This document shows, in pieces, positions 25,132-32,658 of a stretch of DNA of 64,000 nt. The position numbers and the translations under genes are program-made. The DNA is from Alphaproteobacteria bacterium (GTDB lineage Bacteria; Pseudomonadota; Alphaproteobacteria; Ferrovibrionales; Ferrovibrionaceae). The stretch is from the NCBI GenBank assembly GCA_026126215.1, contig JAHCJQ010000001.1, positions 90,223-154,222 on the forward strand, written 5' to 3'. The stretch's first letter is position 1. Every line of letters begins with the position of its first letter. The notes under the pieces were generated by a model, which worked only from the letters and a program-made list of their open reading frames with translations, was not told the origin of the DNA and did no database searches.

Positions 25132-26097
25132 TCAGTCTGCCAGTGCCGAGCTAGGAAACGCGCTCAGATGGATGATCGCTTCCTCAGCCACCAGGGCAGC
25201 GCCAAGCAGTTCATGGGCCGTCAGCCGGAGATCGGTGCCAAGGCCGACCGAGGGGAAGCTCTCGCCCGCACAGCTTCCCAGCCGATCGAGCAGCCGCGAC
25301 GCCGAGCGAGTGGCGGCGGAAAAGGCGGCCGGCGGGCTGAGGCGCTCCTCGGCCGGGTCGAGCGCATCCATGGCATAGGAGCGGATCAGTTTGGGCGCGA
25401 GCTTGGCGAAAAGGGCGGGCGAGCGAAAAAGCTCCAGGCCCGCCACCTCGCCATGAACCAGGAAGATTGCCCCCACCTGCCCGTCCTGCGGCGCCAGCGC
25501 GGCAAGCCAGGCCGCCATCTGCTCCTCATAGGTCCAATAGAGCTCCGCCGCCGCCAGGGTCGCCCCGTGATCGACCTTGAGCCGCGCTGCCCGGGCATCG
25601 ATCTCTTCCCACACATTCCGCTGCGAGGCCATCGGCTTGCCGCTGGTCTTCAGGGACCAGTAGACCTCACGCATCTTGCGGGCCCGTGCCTTGGCGAACC
25701 AGGCGCGATCGGCAGCGGCGAAGCGCCGCGTGCGCCAGGTCCAGCGACCGGCCTCGACACAGGAGACCGGGATGACGAGTTCGGCCCCGGCTGGCGCCAG
25801 GATGCTGAGATTGAGGATGCGGTTCTGCTTCGCCCCCACCAGTTCCTCGCCATCCAGCAGCAGCACCGGCCGCGCCGCCCTGTTAACGAACTTGAGTTCA
25901 GGTACGCGTCCCGCCTCGGAGACCTCGCTGATCTCGACCAGGCCCGCCGCCAGCGCCTCATCGAGCGTGAGCGGATCCTCCCCATCCACCTCGGCCTCGA
26001 GGATTGGCAGCATCTCGAGCCCTGCAAGGCCCATCCTTTCCCCGATTGTCAGCCGTTTCAGCCGTTCCGCCACAATCTCCATCCGCTTGGTCCCCAT
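25132..26097 (-). CDS. ARPP-1-like (DUF6569) domain protein
   Basis: The 321-residue protein matches what I recall of the ARPP-1 family (ARG and Rhodanese-Phosphatase-superfamily-associated Protein). Signature stretches are LTLDEALAAGLVEISEVSE, LLLDGEELVGAKQNRILNLS, ELVIPVSCVEAGRW and VHGEVAGLELFRSPALFAKL. Members occur with nucleotide or ADP-ribose processing systems, and molecular function is not settled. The N-terminus is uncertain: MGTKRMEIV is used, MEIVAERLK is an alternative. It lies in tandem after the gene at 26209-27291. Confidence 0.75.
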   Translation of the reverse strand: MGTKRMEIVAERLKRLTIGERMGLAGLEMLPILEAEVDGEDPLTLDEALAAGLVEISEVSEAGRVPELKFVNRAARPVLLLDGEELVGAKQNRILNLSILAPAGAELVIPVSCVEAGRWTWRTRRFAAADRAWFAKARARKMREVYWSLKTSGKPMASQRNVWEEIDARAARLKVDHGATLAAAELYWTYEEQMAAWLAALAPQDGQVGAIFLVHGEVAGLELFRSPALFAKLAPKLIRSYAMDALDPAEERLSPPAAFSAATRSASRLLDRLGSCAGESFPSVGLGTDLRLTAHELLGAALVAEEAIIHLSAFPSSALAD

Positions 26098-26208
26098 GTC
26101 CGTTGCACCGGCGGGCTGGACGCGCCGGCCCGCTCGCGCCAGCATGACGGATCAGGGTGTCAGAAGCGGGCACACACGTCTGTCTCGACGGCGCTCCCCA
26201 ACGGTCGC

Positions 26209-27291
26209 TCAGACGGGCTCGTCCGGGTCCGGAATACCATTGTCCAGCGCTGCCCCCTCGCCCTGATCCTGCCCATCCGGCAACGCAGCCTGTTGCGCAC
26301 TTCGGCGCGGTCTCTCGTCACCTTCGAGGCACAGATGCTCGATGGCGTCGGCAACCCCATCGGGAGGTATCCCGGCTGCCGCAAATCCTGACTGCAAGCG
26401 CTCCCGGCGTTCCGGACTGAGCCTGCGGTTACGCGGTCCCTTTGCCTCGCTCAGAAACCAGCCGAGGCGACCGCGCCGCTCGACCATGCACACCGCCTTC
26501 AGACGAGGCTCTTCCCAGAGATAGATCGCCTTGCTGCCCTGATCGACTTCATCGACGAAGCTGGCGAGACAGTTCCGCCAGCGCCTGGCCAGTTCGCGCA
26601 GTTCGGCCGGATGATCGAGGCGCCGCGCGAAACCCAGTTCGGCTGGCGGAAGCGCAGCCGGCAGCGGCAGCGCCTCGACAAGCCTGCACAGCCTGGCCTT
26701 GAACTGGGACCGGCAGTTGAGCGCGCTCAGATCGTCTCGAAGTGCCTCCACGTCGGTTGCCACGCCGCGTCTTACAAGGAGAGCAAGGATCTCCTCGAGC
26801 CAGCTCGCATTCTGGAAGCAGCCGAATGCATCGACGATCGCGGACCGGCGCAACCTCGTCGGCAACGCATGCAGATCATCAATGTCTTCCTCCTCGATGG
26901 CATGGACATGATTGAGGATCTTCGCGGCGTTGGGTTCGCGCAACAGCGCCACGAGTTGCCGATAACCTCGTGCCGAGATGGCCCTGTCCGGCAGCCGGTC
27001 GAGCGCGCGCAGGATCCCCGCAGGCCGACCATCAAGTATGCGGTCAAGAACCTCGCGAGCCGAGCCCCTGGCCAGCAGGCGGGCAAGTTCGCCGGACGCT
27101 CCATCATCGGCATGAGCCAGGGTGAGCGCCACCAGGTGCATCCGCTTGCGATCGAGTTCAAGCATATGCGTGAGCAACTCCACGTCGAGCCGTGCCAGCT
27201 TCGCCACCGGCCCGGCCGCCCAATCGAAGAAGGAAAGCAGATGACCCGGCTTGAATCGCCGGATGGATGGTTCGGAAACAGGCAATGTCAT
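26209..27291 (-). CDS. Uncharacterised protein, possible PcfJ-like C-terminal domain
   Basis: The 360-residue protein starts MTLPVSEPSIRR after a GGAGAG site. The first 200 residues are helical and Leu-rich. From about residue 250, LARRWRNCLASFVDEV, KAIYLWEEPRLKAVCMV and FLSEAKGPRNRRLSPERR recall the NC-x-SY, beta-strand and xGxxNR pattern of PcfJ proteins of mobile elements. This resemblance is from memory and weak. It is divergent from a WYL regulator and precedes the ARPP-1-like gene. Confidence 0.6.
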   Translation of the reverse strand: MTLPVSEPSIRRFKPGHLLSFFDWAAGPVAKLARLDVELLTHMLELDRKRMHLVALTLAHADDGASGELARLLARGSAREVLDRILDGRPAGILRALDRLPDRAISARGYRQLVALLREPNAAKILNHVHAIEEEDIDDLHALPTRLRRSAIVDAFGCFQNASWLEEILALLVRRGVATDVEALRDDLSALNCRSQFKARLCRLVEALPLPAALPPAELGFARRLDHPAELRELARRWRNCLASFVDEVDQGSKAIYLWEEPRLKAVCMVERRGRLGWFLSEAKGPRNRRLSPERRERLQSGFAAAGIPPDGVADAIEHLCLEGDERPRRSAQQAALPDGQDQGEGAALDNGIPDPDEPV

Positions 27292-27572
27292 GCAATCTCT
27301 CCACATCGTGGAGCGACCTGTTTAGGCGGGACCCGTGACAGATATGGACACCTGGCCCAACCCTGCCTGCCGGCAAGCCGGGATGCCCCTCCCGACCACC
27401 GAGGCGCCCAACTCGGCGCAGTCGGGGAAAGCCCGTTTTGGTTGAAATGCCCATGGAATACCGCAAACTGCAACCAGGCGAGGTGTCCGGGGCCAGGGTG
27501 CGATGCCCTGCCGGGAGCGGATCCATGTCATGGCCGGTCGACCGGCGGAAGAGACCGGCTTCACATCCTGGG

Positions 27573-27587
27573 TGTCCGAAACGGACA
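27573..27587. promoter_or_regulatory. Perfect palindrome upstream of WYL gene
   Basis: TGTCCG-AAA-CGGACA is a perfect inverted repeat with a 3-bp spacer, 55 bp before the WYL regulator at 27643. Size and spacer match the TGACAG-AAC-CTGTCA element before the second WYL gene, suggesting autoregulatory operators. Confidence 0.5.
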
Positions 27588-27642
27588 TCCTGGGTCATCA
27601 GAATGGATTGCCAAAGCTGAAGGTAAGCAAGGGCAAGGCAGG

Positions 27643-28683
27643 ATGCGCTATCAGAATGCCGACCGGGTGATGCAGCTGGCGCTCGAATTGCAGGCAACCC
27701 GCACCGGCCTGTCGCTCGACGATATCGAGCAGCGCTTCGGCATCAAGCGCCGGACGGCGCAGCGCATGCGGGACGCCATCCTGCGCAGCTTCCCGCAAAC
27801 CATAGAGACGGTAGATGAGGAGCGACGGCGCCGCTGGCGCATTCCGCCGCTGGGTCAGTTCAGCCCCGGCGAGGTGAGCGCCGACGAACTCGCCGATCTC
27901 GAAGTTGCCGTCCGGCTGTTGCGGCGCGAAGGACAGCGGGAACGGGCGAAGTCGCTCGAACGGGTGTCGGCCAAGCTCAAGGCGCTGCTCCGGCCGGAGA
28001 CGGCACGCCGCATCGAGCCGGACCTTGAGGTCCTGCTGGAGGCGGAGGGTCTCGCCATGCGGCCGGGGCCGCGCCCTCTCGTCAGGGGCGAGGTGCTGGA
28101 GACGCTGCGGCTGGCCATCAAGCAGGGGCGCGAGGTCTATGTCAGCTACCGCAAGATGCGGGAAGGGCGCAGCACGGGGCGCCGGCTCGAGCCCTACGGG
28201 TTCCTCTTTGGCAACCGCCACTATCTGGTCGCCATGGCACCGGACCGGCATCCGGGCGAGGCCAGGCTTTATGCCCTTTCCCACATCCGGAAGGTCAGGA
28301 TCGGCGAGACCACGTTCCGGCGCGATCCTGCCTTCTCGCTGCAGGCCTTCGCCGAGCGCTCATTCGGCGTCTTCCAGGAGCAGCCGATGGAGGTGGTTTG
28401 GCGCTTCCGGCCGGACACAGCGCCGATCGCCCGCGACTATCTCTTCCATCCGAACCAGCAGATGGAGCAGCAGCGGGACGGCAGCCTGATCGTGCGCTTT
28501 CGCGCCGGCGGCCTCACCGAGATGGCATGGCATCTCTATACCTGGGGCGATGGTGTCGAAGTGCTGGAGCCCAGCCAGCTCAAGGAGCGACTCAAGGTGG
28601 CGCATCGCCACCTCAACTTCCGCCTGCCTGACGAGGAGGCGGCCAGCGCAGGTCGGTCGAAGAAAGGAAAGGAACAGCGATGA
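27643..28683 (+). CDS. WYL-domain transcriptional regulator
   Basis: The 346-residue protein has an N-terminal HTH (LSLDDIEQRFGIKRRTAQRMRDAIL), a central WYL domain (YVSYRKMREG, RLEPYGFLFGNRHYLVAM, LYALSHIRKVRI) and a C-terminal WCX extension (MAWHLYTWGDGVEVLEP). WYL regulators sense a ligand, often a nucleic acid or nucleotide, and control defence or DNA-repair genes. The start MRYQNADRVM has an AGGCAGG site. The stop overlaps a tiny membrane-peptide gene (ATGA). It is a paralogue of the regulator at 36100-37092. Confidence 0.88.
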   Translation: MRYQNADRVMQLALELQATRTGLSLDDIEQRFGIKRRTAQRMRDAILRSFPQTIETVDEERRRRWRIPPLGQFSPGEVSADELADLEVAVRLLRREGQRERAKSLERVSAKLKALLRPETARRIEPDLEVLLEAEGLAMRPGPRPLVRGEVLETLRLAIKQGREVYVSYRKMREGRSTGRRLEPYGFLFGNRHYLVAMAPDRHPGEARLYALSHIRKVRIGETTFRRDPAFSLQAFAERSFGVFQEQPMEVVWRFRPDTAPIARDYLFHPNQQMEQQRDGSLIVRFRAGGLTEMAWHLYTWGDGVEVLEPSQLKERLKVAHRHLNFRLPDEEAASAGRSKKGKEQR

Positions 28684-28835
28684 CAGCAGTGGAAGATCTC
28701 TGGCGGCAACTGAATGGTGCGGCGGAGGAGTTGCTCCGGCGGTGCGGCGAGGCCCTTGCCTGGATGGCCGGCGCGCTGCATGGCGCCGTGCGTCTCCTGC
28801 TCCTGCTCTTTCTGCTTGGCCTGATCCTCGGCTGA
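28680..28835 (+). CDS. 51-residue single-pass membrane peptide
   Basis: Translation gives a peptide opening MTAVEDLWRQLNGAAEELLR and ending in a hydrophobic segment (VRLLLLLFLLGLILG). The first part is amphipathic, the last 17 residues look like one membrane helix. The start overlaps the WYL stop (ATGA) and the next gene follows 18 bp later, so it is likely translated with them. No family is recognised. A small toxin or a membrane sensor partner of the WYL regulator are possibilities. Confidence 0.55.
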   Translation: MTAVEDLWRQLNGAAEELLRRCGEALAWMAGALHGAVRLLLLLFLLGLILG

Positions 28836-28853
28836 GCGGAAGCGGGTCGCGCC

Positions 28854-29234
28854 ATGACACGGGCCGCTTGCCTGTCGCTCGCCCTGTGCGGGCTCTGCAT
28901 CCTGGCATCCGCGGCACTCGCGGACGGCTACATCGTGCGGGATCCGGCAGGCCGGCGGCTCGAAACGATCGAGCCGGGAAGCGGCGACCGGCTGATCCGC
29001 CGCGACCCTTCGGGTCGGCGCATCGGCACGGTGGAGCCAGGCCCCGGCGACCGCCTCATCCTGCGTGATGCCGCGGGCCGGCGCAGCGGCACGGTGGAAG
29101 GCGGTGTGGGCGAGCGCCAGATCCTGAGGGACGGCACAGGGCGGCGCACCGGCACCATCGAACCGGGCAGCGGCGACCGGCTGATCATCCGGGATGCGAC
29201 GGGGCGGCGCATCGGCACCGTGGAGAGGCGGTAG
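28854..29234 (+). CDS. Secreted protein made of five 20-residue repeats
   Basis: After a signal peptide (to about ALAD, residue 24) the 126-residue protein consists almost wholly of five tandem 20-residue repeats with consensus LIxRDxxGRRxGTVEPGxGDR. This would form a regular beta structure. It ends in ERR right after the fifth unit. Exported, with no catalytic motif seen. It follows the WYL and membrane-peptide genes in the same orientation. The repeat unit is not one I can name. Confidence 0.7.
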   Translation: MTRAACLSLALCGLCILASAALADGYIVRDPAGRRLETIEPGSGDRLIRRDPSGRRIGTVEPGPGDRLILRDAAGRRSGTVEGGVGERQILRDGTGRRTGTIEPGSGDRLIIRDATGRRIGTVERR

Positions 29235-29295
29235 GCGCCCAAGCCCCGGACCGCCGGCCGCAGGAGCGAGTGAACTTACGAAGGAAGGTCAGGCG

Positions 29296-29553
29296 ATGAC
29301 GGACTCTGGCCTCGTGTTCCTCGTGCTGCTGCTGATCCCTTTATTGGCGATACCCGCTTTGTTCGGGCTTCTGGTTGCCGGCACCATCCTCTTCATCGGG
29401 GTTGGCATGATCCTGATGATGATCGGGGTTGAGCCAACTGACGCCTTCTTTGCCTCGGCCATCGCCGTCTTCATAATCATGGTCAGCGCGGCAATTCGGG
29501 CGTTCATAGACAACAGAGGTGTATCCCGCGGTCAGAGGTCGCGGCGACGGTAG
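29296..29553 (+). CDS. Small two-helix membrane protein
   Basis: The 85-residue protein starts MTDSGLVFLVLLLIPLL after a GGAAGG site and has two to three hydrophobic segments (LVFLVLLLIPLLAIPALFG, LLVAGTILFIGVGMILMMIG, AFFASAIAVFIIMVSAA) then a basic tail RGQRSRRR. Function is unknown. It closes the plus-strand run that begins with the WYL regulator. Confidence 0.6.
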   Translation: MTDSGLVFLVLLLIPLLAIPALFGLLVAGTILFIGVGMILMMIGVEPTDAFFASAIAVFIIMVSAAIRAFIDNRGVSRGQRSRRR

Positions 29554-29715
29554 CTTGTCCCGCCATCCACGGTGAAGAGCTTCAGGCCGAGTGGTAATAG
29601 TCCTCGAGCAGACACTGCTACAGATCATTGACATAGATGGGCGCCACAGGATTCTCACGGCGAACTTCGCGAACTCGAATTCATTGGGTCAATCACTGTT
29701 GAGAGCCCTCCGTTG

Positions 29716-30567
29716 TCAGACGGAATCTGCTGATATCACACCAACATCTACACATTTTCGAAACCCGACCAGCCCTGCCGATTGTCGAGCCTGATCCGCA
29801 GTAAGGTCAAATAGCTCGTCGGCGGGGTCGGGAGCGGACAGGATCGTACCAAGTCCGCTGGTAAGTATGTCGCAGGCGACGCCGTTCTCGACGAAACCTG
29901 CAACCCCATCGACGATCACGCGTCGAGGTATGCGACACGGCCCATCGAGAGATACTCCATTTGCAGCCGCTGAGGCCACGATTGCAGCGGCCTGGCGCAG
30001 TGTGGGTGCCATCGACTTGCTTGGGTATCGCTGCGTCGGCTTTGGGATGAACTGCCCGACCGGCTTGAAAATCGCTGAACGCATTGGGGCGATATTCAGT
30101 ACAAACCTGTTCAAGGTCGCGCGCTCTGGATTGTCCTTGGGCTCGCCTGCAAGTGTTGCAGAATGGCGCTCCTTTGAATGTGGCGCATTTCCTGCTGTTG
30201 AGCCGCCGCCTGGATCCAGGTTCGTCAATGGACCACCTTCATGAAGGCGCTTGAACGAACTGATAAGGAACATTTCACGCGCGAGTGCAGTTGCCTCGTC
30301 AGTTGCGACGAAATCAATTTCGTAGATGATTCTGTCGCCGGCACTCTTGATCTTCCTGATCACATTGAGCTTGAAGGGGTTCGACCGATAGTCGTTGGGA
30401 TGCCGCGCTTCATTCTCGTGATCAAGAACGCGGTATGCCTTTCCTTTCCCTACGTAGAACGGACGCCCGTCCGGCCTTCGAAGTATGTAGACATACGAAG
30501 AGCTTAAAGACCGCAGAAACGCCTTGCAGCTTGCCTGATCACCAATGAACACGGATCCTGTTTTCAT
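29716..30567 (-). CDS. GIY-YIG nuclease-domain protein (LEM-3/COG3680 type)
   Basis: Of 283 residues, 24-110 form a GIY-YIG domain variant: YVYILRRPDGRPFYVGKG followed by a conserved Arg (KAYRVLDH), an acidic segment and IIYEIDFVATDEATALARE containing the metal-binding Glu. The C-terminal part is unrelated to anything I recognise. A GGGAGA site precedes the ATG. It lies next to rmuC and may be a lone genome-maintenance or mobile-element nuclease. Confidence 0.75.
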   Translation of the reverse strand: MKTGSVFIGDQASCKAFLRSLSSSYVYILRRPDGRPFYVGKGKAYRVLDHENEARHPNDYRSNPFKLNVIRKIKSAGDRIIYEIDFVATDEATALAREMFLISSFKRLHEGGPLTNLDPGGGSTAGNAPHSKERHSATLAGEPKDNPERATLNRFVLNIAPMRSAIFKPVGQFIPKPTQRYPSKSMAPTLRQAAAIVASAAANGVSLDGPCRIPRRVIVDGVAGFVENGVACDILTSGLGTILSAPDPADELFDLTADQARQSAGLVGFRKCVDVGVISADSV

Positions 30568-30627
30568 TGATCTGTCTCCCTTCGGCAGGTTTTATCCCGA
30601 CTCGGCGAGCCGATCCGCGTCGCTCCC

Positions 30628-32262
30628 TCAGATACTTGCCTGCTCCTCGCTGTCAGTATCTTCGTCTGAGCCATTGTCAGGCAGGGCCGAAAGCTGGAGC
30701 ATTGCTTCGGCCTTCTCCTCGGGCAGCATCTCGACGCCTTGCAATTTCCTGTTCATCGCTCTGGTCCGGGTACTCAGATTGTCAATGGTGTTGCTCGCTG
30801 TTTCGAGCTGCTTCTTGAGCTTGTTCACGACTTCCCCGTACTTGGAGAACTCCTTCCGCACCGCCCCAAGCACCTGCCAGACTTCGCTTGATCGCTTCTC
30901 GATGGCGAGCGTCCGGAAGCCCATCTGCAGGGCGTTCAGGATGGCGGTCAGAGTGGTCGGCCCGACCAGGATTACCCGGCACTCCCGCTGGACAAGATCG
31001 AAGAAGCCAGGTCGTCGCAGCACCTCTGCATAAAGACCTTCCGTCGGGAGAAACAGCAAAGCAAAATCCGTCGTTCTCGGCGGGTTGATATACTTCTCTG
31101 AAATAACCTGAGCAGATTGACGCACACGAGCAAGCAGGGCATTCACCGCGGCATCGACGGCGGCACTGTCCGAAGACTCGGCTGCCTGCACGAGGCGGTC
31201 ATAGTCCTCTTGTGGAAACTTTGCATCGATGGGCAGCAGAACTTCTGCCTCTTCGCCACGACCGGGAAGGCGGATGGCAAACTCCACACGCTCGCCCGAA
31301 TTCTCCTTTACCTGGGCATTGGCAAGATACTGTTCCGGGGAAAGGAACTGCTCCAGGAGTGTGCCGAGCTGCGTTTCTCCCCAGATACCCCGAGTCTTGA
31401 CGTTCGAGAGCACCTTCTTCAGATCGCCGACGCCTGCCGCCAGCTTCTGCATCTCTCCGAGTCCGTGATAGACACGTTCCAGTTGCTCGGTGACCATCCG
31501 GAATGACTCTCCCAGCCGCTTCTCGAGCGTCGTCTGGAGTTTCTAATCGACCGTATTGCGGATTTCATCCAGCTTTTGCCCGCTCTCTGCCCGTATGACG
31601 TCAAGACGACCTTCGACGGTCCCGCGCAAGCCCTCCAGAGACCTGGTCTGTTTCTCCGTCAGGTCCGCAATTTCCTTCGCAACCTTGTCGAGCTTGTCGG
31701 TCTGCTGCAGGCCAAGAACCTCCAGATGGGCGGTCATGGCCTGCCGGAGGCTGCCGAAGCTGCTTGACAACTCCTCCCGCAGCGTCTTGCCCGTCTCGGC
31801 AGTCTGCTGGCCAAATGCGTTGAGCCTCTCGTCAATCTGCTGGCGCTGGCGGTCGCGACCTTCGATCGCCTCCCGCCCGAGCTTCGCGATATCCTCATCG
31901 AGCTTCCGGGCGATGCGCTCGATGCGCGCTTCATTCTCCTTCATGTCCTGCTCGAGCGTCTTCGCAAATCCATCCATGCGCGCCGTAATCTGTTTGCTGA
32001 GCTCACCAAACACCCCGGCAGTTGAGGTTTGAAAGCCCTGGATGCTGCCCGCGAGTTCGGTGCGCAGGCGTCCGGCATTCTCCTCGGCTGTCATTCGCGA
32101 TCGATCAGCCTCCTGCCGGATCGCCTCGCCAAGGCTGCGGATGTCGGCTGCCGTGGCGGGTTGAGCGGCGCCTTCGGGGCGTGACGGCAACCTGAACAGG
32201 AGAACCAGAACAAGCGCAAGGGTCGCGACGGCAAGGATTGTTGGCAAGTGGTCGAGTATCAT
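30628..32262 (-). pseudogene. rmuC: rmuC, interrupted by an in-frame amber codon
   Basis: The two halves together give a full-length RmuC (about 545 codons): an N-terminal membrane helix (LPTILAVATLALVLVLLF), a long coiled coil, and the C-terminal nuclease-like domain (KVLSNVKTRGIWGETQLG, LLPIDAKFPQEDYDRL, LFLPTEGLYAEVL). They are in the same frame, separated only by TAG at 31543-31545 within the context IRNTVD-stop-KLQTTLEKRLGES. Related proteins usually have Glu there (VDEKLQ), so a single GAG to TAG change is likely. RmuC limits inversions at short repeats. The gene is probably inactive unless amber is read through. Confidence 0.85.
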
Positions 32263-32326
32263 GTCTCTCCTTCCAACACGGAACGGACATCACGGTCTGC
32301 CACTGGACGGTCAGACCCGCCGCGCC

Positions 32327-32596
32327 TCATCCAAACTTGAGCCTTCTCTTTCGCGGCGCCGCGGTGATGATGTCGCCATCATTCGACACCACGAGGTAGG
32401 TGTTCAGACGATCGCTGATCCGGGCAAACCGTCTTGCACCGAGTGCAGCCTTCGCCGCGCGCCGGGCGCGATGATCCATGAACAACACTTCGGCGCCGTG
32501 CCTGAACTTCCGTGCGCCGTAATCGAGGATGATGTCGACGACATCGGGCTGAATACCCCGCTGCTGGCAGCGCTCGGTTGAATGTCGCGTATGCAT
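32327..32596 (-). CDS. Small conserved protein, DUF4258-like (paralogue of 21283-21564)
   Basis: The 89-residue protein opens MHTRHSTERCQQRGIQPDVV, giving the RHS-x2-R-x2-QRGI pattern, then KFRHGAEVLFMDHRARR and a beta C-terminus (TYLVVSNDGDIITAAPRK). A strong GGGGAGGAAGGG site precedes the ATG. A 15-bp element nearly identical to that before the WYL gene at 36100 lies about 50 bp upstream, inside the end of the RecB-like gene. The family is frequent in accessory DNA and its function is not known. Confidence 0.7.
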   Translation of the reverse strand: MHTRHSTERCQQRGIQPDVVDIILDYGARKFRHGAEVLFMDHRARRAAKAALGARRFARISDRLNTYLVVSNDGDIITAAPRKRRLKFG

Positions 32597-32643
32597 CCCT
32601 TCCTCCCCTGAAATCCGCACAAGGAGAGGTTCAGATACCTGGA

Positions 32644-32658
32644 TGTCAAAACCTGTCA
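32644..32658. promoter_or_regulatory. Operator-like element, 13/15 match to the WYL-gene site
   Basis: TGTCAAAACCTGTCA differs from TGACAGAACCTGTCA (36070-36084) at two positions. It overlaps the last codon of the RecB-like gene and sits just upstream of the small gene at 32327-32596. Confidence 0.45.
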
